Positions 20,921 to 29,950 of a stretch of 64,000 nucleotides of DNA are shown here, in pieces. The DNA is from Gadus chalcogrammus (lineage: Eukaryota; Chordata; Actinopteri; Gadiformes; Gadidae): contig NC_079423.1 in the NCBI RefSeq assembly GCF_026213295.1, forward strand, positions 19,614,477-19,678,476. Reading direction: 5' to 3'. Position 1 is the stretch's first letter, and each line of letters opens with the position of its first letter. The notes under the pieces were generated by a model that was not told the origin of the DNA, ran no database searches, and was given only the letters and a program-made list of their open reading frames with translations. The translations under genes and the position numbers were made by a program.

Positions 20921-21239
20921 TGTGGCAACCCGCCACGTTGAGCGAACCAACTCCTCCCAAACAGGACACCATTTCGTTGGGAAAAGCCAAAAAAGGCATG
21001 TTTATTCCAAAACATAAAAGTCTCTCAAAACGCAAATAACGTAAAACCTGGGATGAATCAACGGTCCCCTCCTTCGTGGGTGGAATCCCGTCACCCACGA
21101 GGACTGGTCTCTCCGTGCAGGAGCTCCAGGGCTGGGAGAGCCCCGAATGAGTGGAGTCGCGGGATATTTAAGCCCCGTTTCTCCACTTGTTCCTTAGGTG
21201 CTCTGAATATCCTTAATTGGCCTGGGCCGGGTTGCCACA
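20921..21239 (-). repeat. 3' LTR of the miniature element
   Basis: Starts tgtggcaacccgccacgttg and ends gggttgccaca. It contains the polyadenylation signal (21001-21006, reverse complement of AATAAA) and a TATA-like box in gggatatttaagcccc (21161-21176). Confidence 0.85.
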
Positions 21240-21331
21240 CTCCTCCACCCTTTGCTGAAGCCTCGGGTGGCCTTTCGGAGGGGCGGCGGTCCGGCGCGCA
21301 TCATGGCTGCTTCTGCTGCCGGCGTGGCTCG

Positions 21332-21495
21332 TTTCGCGGCCTCGTCTCCCGCAGCCTCGTCTCCCGCGACCTCGTCTCCCGCGGCCTCGTCTCCCGCAGC
21401 CTCGTCTCCCGCGGCCTCGTCTCTGGCGGCATCGTCTCTGCTGCGTCGGCTCCGGCTGCGTCAGCCCCGGCTGCGTCGGCTCCGGCTGCGTGATG
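21332..21495. repeat. 15-bp GC-rich minisatellite inside the miniature element
   Basis: A unit of 15 bp (gcggcctcgtctccc), repeated about seven times, grades into a related 15-bp unit (tgcgtcggctccggc) repeated about four times. Because 15 is a multiple of three, several frames stay open across it and give Ala/Ser- or Arg/Gly-rich peptides. These are treated as artefacts. Confidence 0.85.
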
Positions 21496-21590
21496 GTCTG
21501 GTTTGGGGGTGGCTTGAGGGTGGCTTGAGGTGGGCGCTCCCACCCAAAATGGCCCGTAGCTCGGTCGAGTTGCCCGCATCCTCCACCATA

Positions 21591-21909
21591 CGTGGCAACC
21601 CGCCACGTTGAGCGAACCAACTCCTCCCAAACAGGACACCATTTCGTTGGGAAAAGCCAAAAAAGGCATGTTTATTCCAAAACATAAAAGTCTCTCAAAA
21701 CACAAATAACGTAAAACCTGGGATGAATCAACGGTCCCCTCCTTCGTGGGTGGAATTCCGTCACCCACGAGGACCGGTCCCTCCGTGCAGGAGCTCCAGG
21801 GCTGGGAGAGCCCCGAATGAGTGGAGACGCGGGCTATTTAAGCCCCATTTCTCCACTTGTTCCTCAGGTGCTCTGAATATCCTTAATTGGCCTGGGCCGG
21901 GTTGCCACA
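21591..21909 (-). repeat. 5' LTR of the miniature element
   Basis: Same sequence as the 3' LTR with about nine substitutions. The left terminal TG has become CG at 21591-21592, which would weaken integrase recognition. Confidence 0.85.
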
Positions 21910-24177
21910 ACACATAAAAACAAGAAATGTTGATATCTCTGTCAATTTCAATGCAAACGAGTTACTAAGCATACCAAAGGGTTATAGGGCCATGCTCCAC
22001 TATTTGGAAGTGGAACACAATAGTTTTGAGCAAAATCAACAATGTAAGGTCAAAAACACATTGTTTGTCAAAAAGTGATTCTAGCGCTCTGGAAATAATT
22101 TTGCACGTTTAAAAACCAAGAAATGTTGGTATCTCTGTCAATTTCAATGCAAAAGTGTTACTAAACTTTCCAAAGGGTTATAGGGCCATACTCCACCATG
22201 TGGAAGGGGAATACATTAGTTTTGAGCAAAATCAACAATACAAGGTCAAAAACACATTGTCGGTCAAAAAGTGATTCTAGTGCTCTGAAAAGCATTTTGC
22301 ACGCATAAAAAAATAGAAATGTTGATATTTCTGTTCAGTTCAGAAAAACAAGTCAAAAACACATTGTTGGTAAAAAAGTGATTCTAGCGCTCTGAAAAGC
22401 ATTTTGCACGCATAAAAAAATAGAAATGTTGATATTTCTGTTCAGTTCAGAAAAACAAGTCAAAAACACATTGTTGGTCAAAAAGTGATTCTAGCGCTCT
22501 GAAAAGCATTTTGTACGCATAAAAACAAGAAATGTTGATATCTCTGTCAATTTCAATGCAAACGTGTTACTAAGCTTACCAAAGGGTTTATAGGGCCATA
22601 CTCCACAATTTGGAAGTGGAATACATTAGTTTGGAACAAAATCAACAATGTATGGTCAGAAACACATTGTCGGTCAAAAAGTGATTCTAGCGCTCTGAAA
22701 TGCATTTTGCATGCGTAAAAAACAAAAAATGTTGATATCTCTGTCAATTTCAATTCAAACGTGTTACTAAACTTTCCAAAGGGTTATAGGGCCATACTCC
22801 ACCATTTGGAAGGGGAATACATTAGTTTTGAGCAAAATAAACAATACAAGGTCAAAAACACATTGTCGGTCAAAAAGTGATTCTAGTGCTCTGAAAGGCA
22901 TTTTGCGCGCATCAAAACAAGAAATGTTGATACCTCTATCAATTTCAATGCAAACGTGTAACTAAGCTTACCAAAGGGTCTATAGGGCCATACTCCACCA
23001 TTTGGAAGTGGAATACATTAGTTTTGAGCAAAATCAACAATGTAAGGTCAGAAACACATTGTCGGTCAAAAAGTGATTCTAGCGCTCTGAAATGCATTTT
23101 GCATGCGTAAAAAACAAAAAATGTTGATATCTCTGTCAATTTCAATTCAAACGTGTTACTAAACTTTCCAAAGGGTTATAGGGCCATACTCCACCATTTG
23201 GAAGGGGAATACATTAGTTTTGAGCAAAATAAACAATACAAGGTCAAAAACACATTGTCGGTCAAAAAGTGATTCTAGTGCTCTGAAAGGCATTTTGCGC
23301 GCATCAAAACAAGAAATGTTGATACCTCTATCAATTTCAATGCAAACGTGTTACTAAGCTTACCAAAGGGTCTATAGGGCCATACTCCACCATTTGGAAG
23401 TGGAATACATTAGTTTTGAGCAAAATCAACAATGTAAGGTCAGAAACACATTGTCGGTCAAAAAGTGATTCTAGCGCTCTGAAATGAATTTTGCACACAT
23501 AAATACAAGAAATGTTGATATCTGTCAATTTAAATGCAAACGTGTTACTAAGCTTACCAAAGGGTTATAGGGCCATACTCCACCATTTGGATGTGGAATA
23601 CATTCGTTTTGAGCGAAATCAACAATGTAAGGTTAAAAACACATTGTTGGTCAAAAAGTGATTTAGTGCTCTGAAAAATATTTGGCACGCATAAAAACAA
23701 GAAATGTTGATAGTTCTGTTAATTTCAGAAAAACAAGTCAAAAACGCATTGTTGATCAAAAAGGGATTCTAGCGCTCTGAAAAGCATTTTGCACGCAAAA
23801 AAACAAGAAATGTTGATATCTGTCAATTTCAATGCAAACGTGTTAATAAGCTTACCAAAGTGTTATAGGGCCTACTCCACCATTTGCAAGTGGAATACAT
23901 TCGTTGTGAGCAAAATCAACAATGGAAGGTCAAAAACACATTGTTGGTCAAAAAGTGATTCTAGCGCTCTGAAAAGCATTTTGTACGCATTAAAACCAGA
24001 AATGTTGATATTAATGTTAATTTCAGAAAAACAAGTCAAAAACACATTGTTGGTCAAAAAGTGTTTCTGGCGCTCTGAAAAGCATTTTGCACGCATAAAA
24101 AATAGAAATGTTGATATTTCTGTTCATTTCAGAAAAACAAGTCAAAAACACATTGTTGGTCAACAAGTGATTCTAGC
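21910..24177 (+). repeat. Satellite array, right variant, ending at the gene island
   Basis: Forward long and short monomers. Two neighbouring blocks are nearly identical with an offset of 392 bp (open frames at 22553-22753 and 22945-23145, then 23337), marking a local higher-order duplication. The array stops inside a monomer at ...gtgattctagc (24177). Confidence 0.92.
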
Positions 24178-24337
24178 ATTTGTCCAAGAACATTTATTTT
24201 ATAAATACATTTATATAAACTTTAACAGAAGTTAAAGGTTTTAACATGCCATACCCAATGTATGTCTCTGTAATGTACAGAGGGTGGACTTGCAGACAGA
24301 CATGACAGTCAGACAGAGCGTGGACGTGCAGACAGAC

Positions 24338-24657
24338 TGTGGCAACCCGCCACGCTGAGCGAACCAACTCCTCCCAAACAGGACACAATTTCGTTAGGAA
24401 AAGCCAAAAAAAGGCATGTTTATTCCAAAACATAAAAGTCTCTCAAAACACAAATAACGTAAAACCTGGGATGAATCAACGGTCCCCTCCTTCGTGGGTG
24501 GAATCCCGTCACCCACGAGGACCGGTCTCTCCGTGCAGGAGCTCCAGGGCTGGGAGAGCCTCGAATGAGTGGAGAAGCGGGCTATTTAAGCCCTGCTTCT
24601 CCACTTGTTCCTCAGGTGCTCTGAATCTCCTTAATTGGCCTTGGCCGGGTTGCCACA
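24338..24657 (-). mobile_element. Solo LTR of the miniature LTR family
   Basis: 320 bp closely matching the LTRs at 20921 and 21591, from tgtggcaacccgccacgctg to ccgggttgccaca. AGAC precedes (24334-24337) and follows (24658-24661) it, consistent with a 4-bp target duplication, though the surrounding AGAC repeat makes this ambiguous. A solo LTR normally arises by recombination between the two LTRs of a full copy. Confidence 0.88.

Positions 24658-24704
<47 letters not shown>
24658..24704. repeat. (AGAC)n microsatellite
   Basis: About 11 perfect tetramer copies, with degraded AGAC and gggtggact motifs on both sides of the solo LTR (24270-24337 and 24704-24745). The LTR therefore landed in an existing repeat. 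Confidence 0.95.
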
Positions 24705-25059
24705 GGGTGGACTGACAGCGAGACAGAGGGTGGACTCGTGGAAAGAAAGAAGGTGAGGTGGGGTTGAACAATGACGTATGTGAGATAGTAAACAGATAAT
24801 CATAAAATCTCAACATGAATATGAACAATGTGGAACATTGATACATCTTAAACATGTCTTTGCATCAAAACAGGCCTCACTGAGGTTGACAACCGAGAGT
24901 GCTGAGGAAAGTTTGTTTTCATTATACCTCAAAATGTTTTGCACATTTAAACTATTTTAGATTTTTCAACAATTTCAGATTTTTCAACTTCACAAGTGAC
25001 ACATTTGTCACCCATACCTGACTTGTGCTGAACAAACTAAGCCGATGAAAACCTGTATG

Positions 25060-26576
25060 CTAGTGTAAAGAACAAGGCAAGCTTCCCAAATAACTGCTGC
25101 CTCCTAGTAGTTGCTTGACAAGTGCATTTCTTTGTTTACATGCGATATCTAAGCAGAGTCCATGGATTCTGGGTGAACATTGGTCCGGTTTAATGTTCAT
25201 GACAACCCTCTGAAGGAACTCAAAAGAATACTTCATATTATGTGGGTACTCAAGGTTTAGGCAGTAGATTGCACCCAGTAACATGGCAAAGCCTGTGGAC
25301 ACATCTCGGAGGTCATATAGGATTATTTTCTCCTCTACTACCAGAGCCACGTTGAAAACATCCAATGGAAATGCATCATGCAGAGGGCCTTCGTGTCCAA
25401 TCAACAGTCCAACTTGCATCCCGCTCATTAGCACGTCAAGGGTTTCACCATGAGCCTGAAAACATAAAGACAAAAACACACATCTTAACTGACTGACTTA
25501 AACATCACTGCTAGGCTAATAGAGAAAGGCTACAAATGTCTTCGACATTAATTGAGTGAGTGTTGTCATTGCCTTTCTGAATGTTCATTGTTAAGCCCAA
25601 ATAATAAAACAAACCAACAGTAATTTTGGCCACTAGGAGGAGCTAAACTGAGAGAAAATGTACTGAATGTTCTCTATTTCTCAAAAATGTAGTATATTCT
25701 GATTTTAAGTATGAATAAGAATTCAATGTTATATACATTGCATTTGAAATGAAAGAATGATTATAATAGACTATGCATCACACAGCTACATGCACATGGA
25801 CAGAAACTCCGGGACACACCTCTTAACTAGCATATAACATGTGGTCCAAAGAAATAAATCTAGGATGCAGCCCACTACTTTATCATCCCAGCAAACCCTT
25901 CTCTGATATACTATACTACATACTAAGCTATTTTAAAAAGTAGGCTAATGTGATAAGTTAACATTACATTATTTAAAAACAATATAAGTCTGGATATTTT
26001 ATTACATATTGGTTAAGTCACTGCATTTTAGGTTTCATTACATTTTCAATTTAAATTAAGGGCACATTTCATTAATTTTTCACTCATTTACTATTTTATT
26101 TGTAAAAAATTACCCCTTACGACTTATGAAAATAAAAAATGTTAAAACAAAACAATGTAATATAAAATGTGTAAATACGGTGTCTTACATCACACATCCT
26201 GATTATGTCAGAGGAATCTTCTGCAAGGTAGCATGGAAGACCAAGTAGGACAGCTGTTCTTTTGTTTTGGTTCGTGTCCTACAAGAACAAGACAAGAGTT
26301 TGTGAATAAGATACCCAAGCCAGAATACTAATTTTAGTACATTAACAAGAAATTATTTCTGTGCAGTACATACCTCCTTTTGAAGACAACTGAGAACACT
26401 GCTGAGGCACACCCTCCTGCCTGATGCAGCAGCTTCTCCGTACATCTGTAGAACACCTGGCACCAAGGCATCAAGTCCATCCAGGAATGACTCCAGCAGG
26501 TCTTTGGTGACGATTCTACTGAACTCAGCAGTTTCTGGTTTTTTAGGTGTCCACACATAGTCAAACACAAATACTT
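25060..26576 (-). CDS. Three C-terminal exons of an uncharacterised fish multigene-family protein
   Basis: Three minus-strand exons join in phase 0. Exon A, 26374 to about 26576, reads VFVFDYVWTPKKPE ... LSCLQKE and has the donor GAG/gtatgt. Exon B, 26189-26278, has acceptor ttgtag and donor GAT/gtaaga and encodes RTAVLLGLPCYLAED. Exon C, 25060-25455, has acceptor tgttttcag and encodes MQVGLLIGHEGPL, LYDLRDVSTGFAMLLGAIYC and LEYPHNMKYSFEFLQRVVM before the stop at 25060. The pattern 'LLGLPxxLxED ... LLGxIYxLNLxYPxxxKYxFEfLQ' is one I associate with large families of uncharacterised, SAMD3-like fish proteins; the function is unknown. Exon A either begins at the ttag acceptor near 26577 in phase 1, implying missing upstream exons, or contains an ATG at 26628. 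No frameshift or stop was seen, so the exons may still be under constraint or recently copied. Confidence 0.6.
25456..26188 (-). other. Intron between exons B and C
   Basis: 733 bp, AT-rich, bounded by gtaaga (26188 end) and ttttcag (25456 end). No other feature seen. Confidence 0.6.
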
Positions 26577-26810
26577 CTAAACAGATGGTCACCGAGATAG
26601 TCCAGGACCCAGGAAGTGGAGTCAGCATGCATTTGTCTCAGTAGCTTCCTGCTCCTGGGGGGTTGCGCCCCAACCCCTGCTCTGACCCAAGACTCCCAGG
26701 CCTCGTGACCAGCCCTGGATCAAAATCCAAGACGCTTTGCATGTTTTCTACCATTAGATATACAGGCCTAATAATAATCATAGTTTACCATAGAATATAA
26801 TCATTAATTT

Positions 26811-26930
26811 TTACCACAAGACTTGCTTGACTAACATTGATAAAAGACTCGACTTGACTTTGACTTGGTCTTCATGACTTGAGACTTGACTTAGACTAGA
26901 GACAGATGACTCGAAATGACTTTTTTAAAG
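26811..26930. repeat. ACTTG-type minisatellite, block 1
   Basis: Imperfect repeats of gacttgactt/gacttgagacttgac. The related block at 27701-27845 suggests that one array was split by the roughly 700 bp between them. Confidence 0.7.
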
Positions 26931-27700
26931 TTAGATTAAAGGTTGGATATGGGATTTGCGATACGCCAGCAGATTTTTAAAATACACAACTCAAATGGTT
27001 CTACCCCCTCTCCTTCAACGCTGACTCTGACTCCACCCATTCCAAGTACATGGACGCGCAATCACGCAAGAGCGCGAACACAGATGCGCGAGAGTGAGCC
27101 AGGCTAGCTAGGTTGGAGTTTAGGGTTGTCTTCTAGTGCTAGGTCCAAATGTGGATTAGCTAGTTAGCTAGCTCCAGTAGCTACAACAAACAGAAGCTTG
27201 CTCTGGTGCAGTACGACCGTTTGATTGACGTACTTACTGTCCAATGCCACTCGGTGGTTCTGAAAATCATTGGCTGGAGTTTTTCGAGCCCTGCTCGTTC
27301 CACAGATGATTGACTTGTTTAATTTTCATGTCAGTAGGCTACTTCTAACTCAGTGGCTGTAAGTGGGTTATGATAAAGATTTCAAGTAATTTTCAAGTAA
27401 AATTACACCTTCAGAGCAAGAGCGTCAGACTGGGCTTTTCTCAGCATACCGCAAAAAAATTAAGGGGGTTCAAGTTCCAGTCCCCAAATTCAGTTGAACC
27501 ACTACCTGGACATTTGTGATGGACAGAGCTGCCTTCAGTTTTGGCCCTATTCACATAATGGTTTTGGAATGTTTTGAATAGTTTGAGTTATTGTTAATGT
27601 TAAGACATTGTTATTGTTAATGTTGAAATAAAACTCAACTTATGAACCACTCTCTTTACCGATTTTTAAAAGTGGAAACTGGGGAAGATCATCAGATTTT

Positions 27701-27845
27701 TGTATGACTTGACTTGTGACTTGCTTGACCTGAGCAATGACTTGACTTGTGACTTGCTTGATTCTCACCACAGTGACTTGGGACTTGCTTGAGACTTGAA
27801 GGTTATGACTTGAGACTTGCTTGTGACTTGCACATGAGTGACTTA
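27701..27845. repeat. ACTTG-type minisatellite, block 2
   Basis: Clear repeats of gacttgacttgtgacttgct and variants. The frame at 27640-27852 (minus) is a product of this repeat and is not called. Confidence 0.85.
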
Positions 27846-28370
27846 CCCCCACCTCTGCTAAACAATGTAGGCCATCTGTCCTTGACTGCAGAAATTAGTG
27901 GCTCGTCACCAATGATCAACATTTACACTCATTCTCTTAATAATGTCCTGGGTAGCGTATCGCTACCGTGACGGTAGCTATGCGTCCCGTCACACAAGCT
28001 CCATCTGTCTGTGTAAAACATACCGGTAACAGGGGACCGCGGAAAAAAACAGCGCATGCTGCTCATTATTAATTATCGGCATAATATCCATGTTAAAACA
28101 ACTTTACTAAATGAATTGGAGTAACTAGTCAATATAAAATACAAAGTGAGCAAAGCACGAGCACGAAGTGACAGCAGCCCTAACACGCAGCCTCAACCGT
28201 TAGGGGGCTAACTAGCAAACTAGCTAACTCATGTCGGGCTCGAATAAAAACTAATGTTGCAGTCACATTTTCCAGGCTATTAAAAAAGCACAACCTACAC
28301 ATTAAACGTTATTACGTTACTACACATGAGGTTAATGTTGAAAGACTTAATTAGAGATAATTAAACTCAC

Positions 28371-28510
28371 CTGCTGTTCCACAGCCTCGTGTAAAAAAAT
28401 CTACTTCGACACGTTCACCACTTGTCACTTCGGTCCCCGCGTCGTGTTACTCCGCCTCGGTTCTAGGCCGTTGTCCGGCATAGTCTCTTCCCGCGTGTCG
28501 AAGTAGTCCT
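28371..28510 (-). promoter_or_regulatory. Possible first exon and promoter of the island gene
   Basis: On the minus strand the GC-rich, CpG-containing stretch of about 130 bp ends in a textbook donor, AACAGCAG/GTGAGT (exon end 28371). No ATG-initiated frame of note lies in it, so it would be a non-coding first exon. CpG-rich sequence in an AT-rich setting is typical of a vertebrate promoter. The transcription start cannot be fixed from sequence, and linkage to exons A-C is inferred from strand and order only. Confidence 0.4.
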
Positions 28511-28587
28511 TGATCATTTACTACAAAGTGTCTGTATTTCGATATGATATGACTTATCTGCGGTGTTTAAATTATTCTGTTCATGCT

Positions 28588-29950
28588 TCAGCCTTGCCAT
28601 GAATTAAAGAAGACAATTAAACTCAAAAGTCCAAATATTAATTTTGTAGCTCCCATTGGCCCATGGGCCCAGCCCCCGCACGCATCTCGGCGGGAAAGAG
28701 CGTCGGCGTTGGTGTGTTCCCGCCCCGGCCTATGCTCCACGGTGAAGGAGAAGGGCTGGAGGGACAGGAACCACCTTGTTATCCGAGCATTCGTGTCCTT
28801 GGCGGTGGCCATCCACTTCAGTGGGGCGTGGTCCGTCACCAGGACGAACTGGTGTCCTAGGAGATAGTATGTTAGTTTGGTGACGGCCCACTTAATGGCC
28901 AGCGCCTCCTTTTCTACCGTGCTGTAGTTCCGCTCGTGGGGGAGGAGCTTCCGGCTGAGATAGGTCACCGGATGCTCCTCTCCGTTCCGGACCTGGGACA
29001 GGACCCCACCTAGTCCCACCTCGGACGCGTCTGTTTGGAGGGTGAAAGGGAGGTTGAAATCAGGGGTGACCAGTAGCGGCTCCTTACATAAGGCCCCCCG
29101 TATGTCCTCGAAGGCCCTCGTCGCTGCCTCCGTCCACTGGACCCTATCCGGGAGGGCCTTCCGGGTGAGATCGTTCAAGGGGCAGGCTAGGGTGGCATAC
29201 CCCGGGATAAAGCGTTGATAATACCCCACCAGCCCCAGGAACGATCTCACCTGCTTCTTGGTCCGGGGTTGAGGCCACTCCCGGATAGCTGCCACCTTGT
29301 CCTCCTGGGGCCGCACGTTCCCCCTCCCCACCCGGTACCCCAAATAGGCCGTCTCCTCCCGCCCCAACCTGCACTTTGCAGGGTTGGCGGTAAGCCCGGC
29401 CGCTCGTAGGCCGTTGAGCACGGCCCGCACGTGCTTGACGTGTTCGTCCCAACTGGCACTATGGATGATTATGTCATCGATATATGCTGCTGCATATATC
29501 GATGACATCGGTGTGCGGCCTTAGGACCTGGTCCATCATCCGCTGGAACGTAGCGGGGGCCCCGTGGACACCAAAGGGCAGGACGGTGTACTGGAACAGG
29601 CCCCCCGGCGTCGCGAAGGCCGTCTTCTCCCGGGACGACGGTGCCAGAGGGACCTGCCAGTACCCCTTGGTTAGGTCCAGCGTGGACAGGTACCGGGCCG
29701 GTCCCAGCCGCTCGACCAGCTCGTCTACTCTAGGCATGGGGTAGGAGTCAAAGTCAGACACTTCATTTAGCCGGCGGAAGTCATTGCAAAACCTGTGGGT
29801 CCCGTCCGGTTTGGGCACCAGCACGATAGGGCTAGCCCAGGCGCTACGGGATTCCTCAATTACCCCCAGTTTCAGCATCCGCTCTACCTCGGCCCGGATG
29901 GCGTTGCGCCGGGACTCGGGCACCCGGTAGGGCGGGATCCGGACCGTCAC
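28588..29950 (-). pseudogene. Reverse transcriptase and RNase H, broken at the catalytic box
   Basis: Frame 1 (29950-29474) has PPYRVPESRRNAIRAEVERM, KPDGTHRFCNDFRRLN, the first catalytic Asp in YLSTLDLTKGYWQ and VLPFGVHGAPATFQRMM. At 29471-29508 a perfect inverted duplication (17-bp arms, 4-bp spacer) disrupts the frame. Frame 2 (29508-28588) resumes with the YIDD catalytic box, then AYLGYRVG, FLGLVGYYQRFIPGYA and the RNase H with FTLQTDASEVGLGG, YSTVEKEALAIKWAV, LVTDHAPLKW and HTNADALSRR. The enzyme would copy element RNA to DNA in the particle. The last ~25 codons before 28588 run out of the element into unrelated sequence. Confidence 0.88.

Larger units (their letters stand above)
20921..21909 (-). 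mobile_element. Miniature LTR retrotransposon (TRIM-like), no coding capacity
   Basis: Two direct repeats of 319 bp (20921-21239 and 21591-21909) that begin tgtggcaaccc and end gttgccaca enclose only 351 bp. On the minus strand a purine-rich tract (aaagggtggaggag, 21240-21253) abuts the 3' LTR and a putative primer-binding site tggtggaggatgcgggc (about 21574-21590) follows the 5' LTR, so the element reads leftwards. Inside each LTR a TTAAATA box and, about 160 bp later, AATAAA (rc at 21001-21006) fit promoter and polyadenylation positions. The flanks are acgc on the left and acac on the right, a 4-bp target duplication with one probable CpG change. The interior has no gag or pol, so movement would need proteins in trans. 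The LTRs differ at about nine sites by my reading. Confidence 0.85.
24178..25059 (-). other. 3' UTR-like sequence and polyadenylation site of the island gene
   Basis: Minus-strand sequence downstream of the stop at 25060, AT-rich and without a coding frame, ending with an AATAAA (rc tttatt near 24191-24196) about 15 bases before the junction with satellite. A solo LTR and an AGAC microsatellite (24658-24704) interrupt it. Whether this is the original 3' end of the gene cannot be decided without a transcript. Confidence 0.45.
26577..28370 (-). other. Presumed intron region with repeats
   Basis: Non-coding stretch between exon A and the possible first exon. It holds two ACTTG-rich minisatellite blocks (26811-26930 and 27701-27845), a GC-rich patch at 26640-26720, and an interspersed, probably repetitive segment (about 26935-27650) with gatacgccagcagatttt near its left end. 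An imperfect palindrome around gtagcgtatcgctaccgtga lies at about 27952-27990. No further exon was convincing. Confidence 0.5.

Noticed and set aside
21213..21768. Pro/Gln-, Arg/Gly- and Ala/Ser-rich frames in the miniature LTR element
   Set aside because: They come from a 15-bp GC-rich minisatellite and extend through LTR sequence; no gag or pol motif is present.
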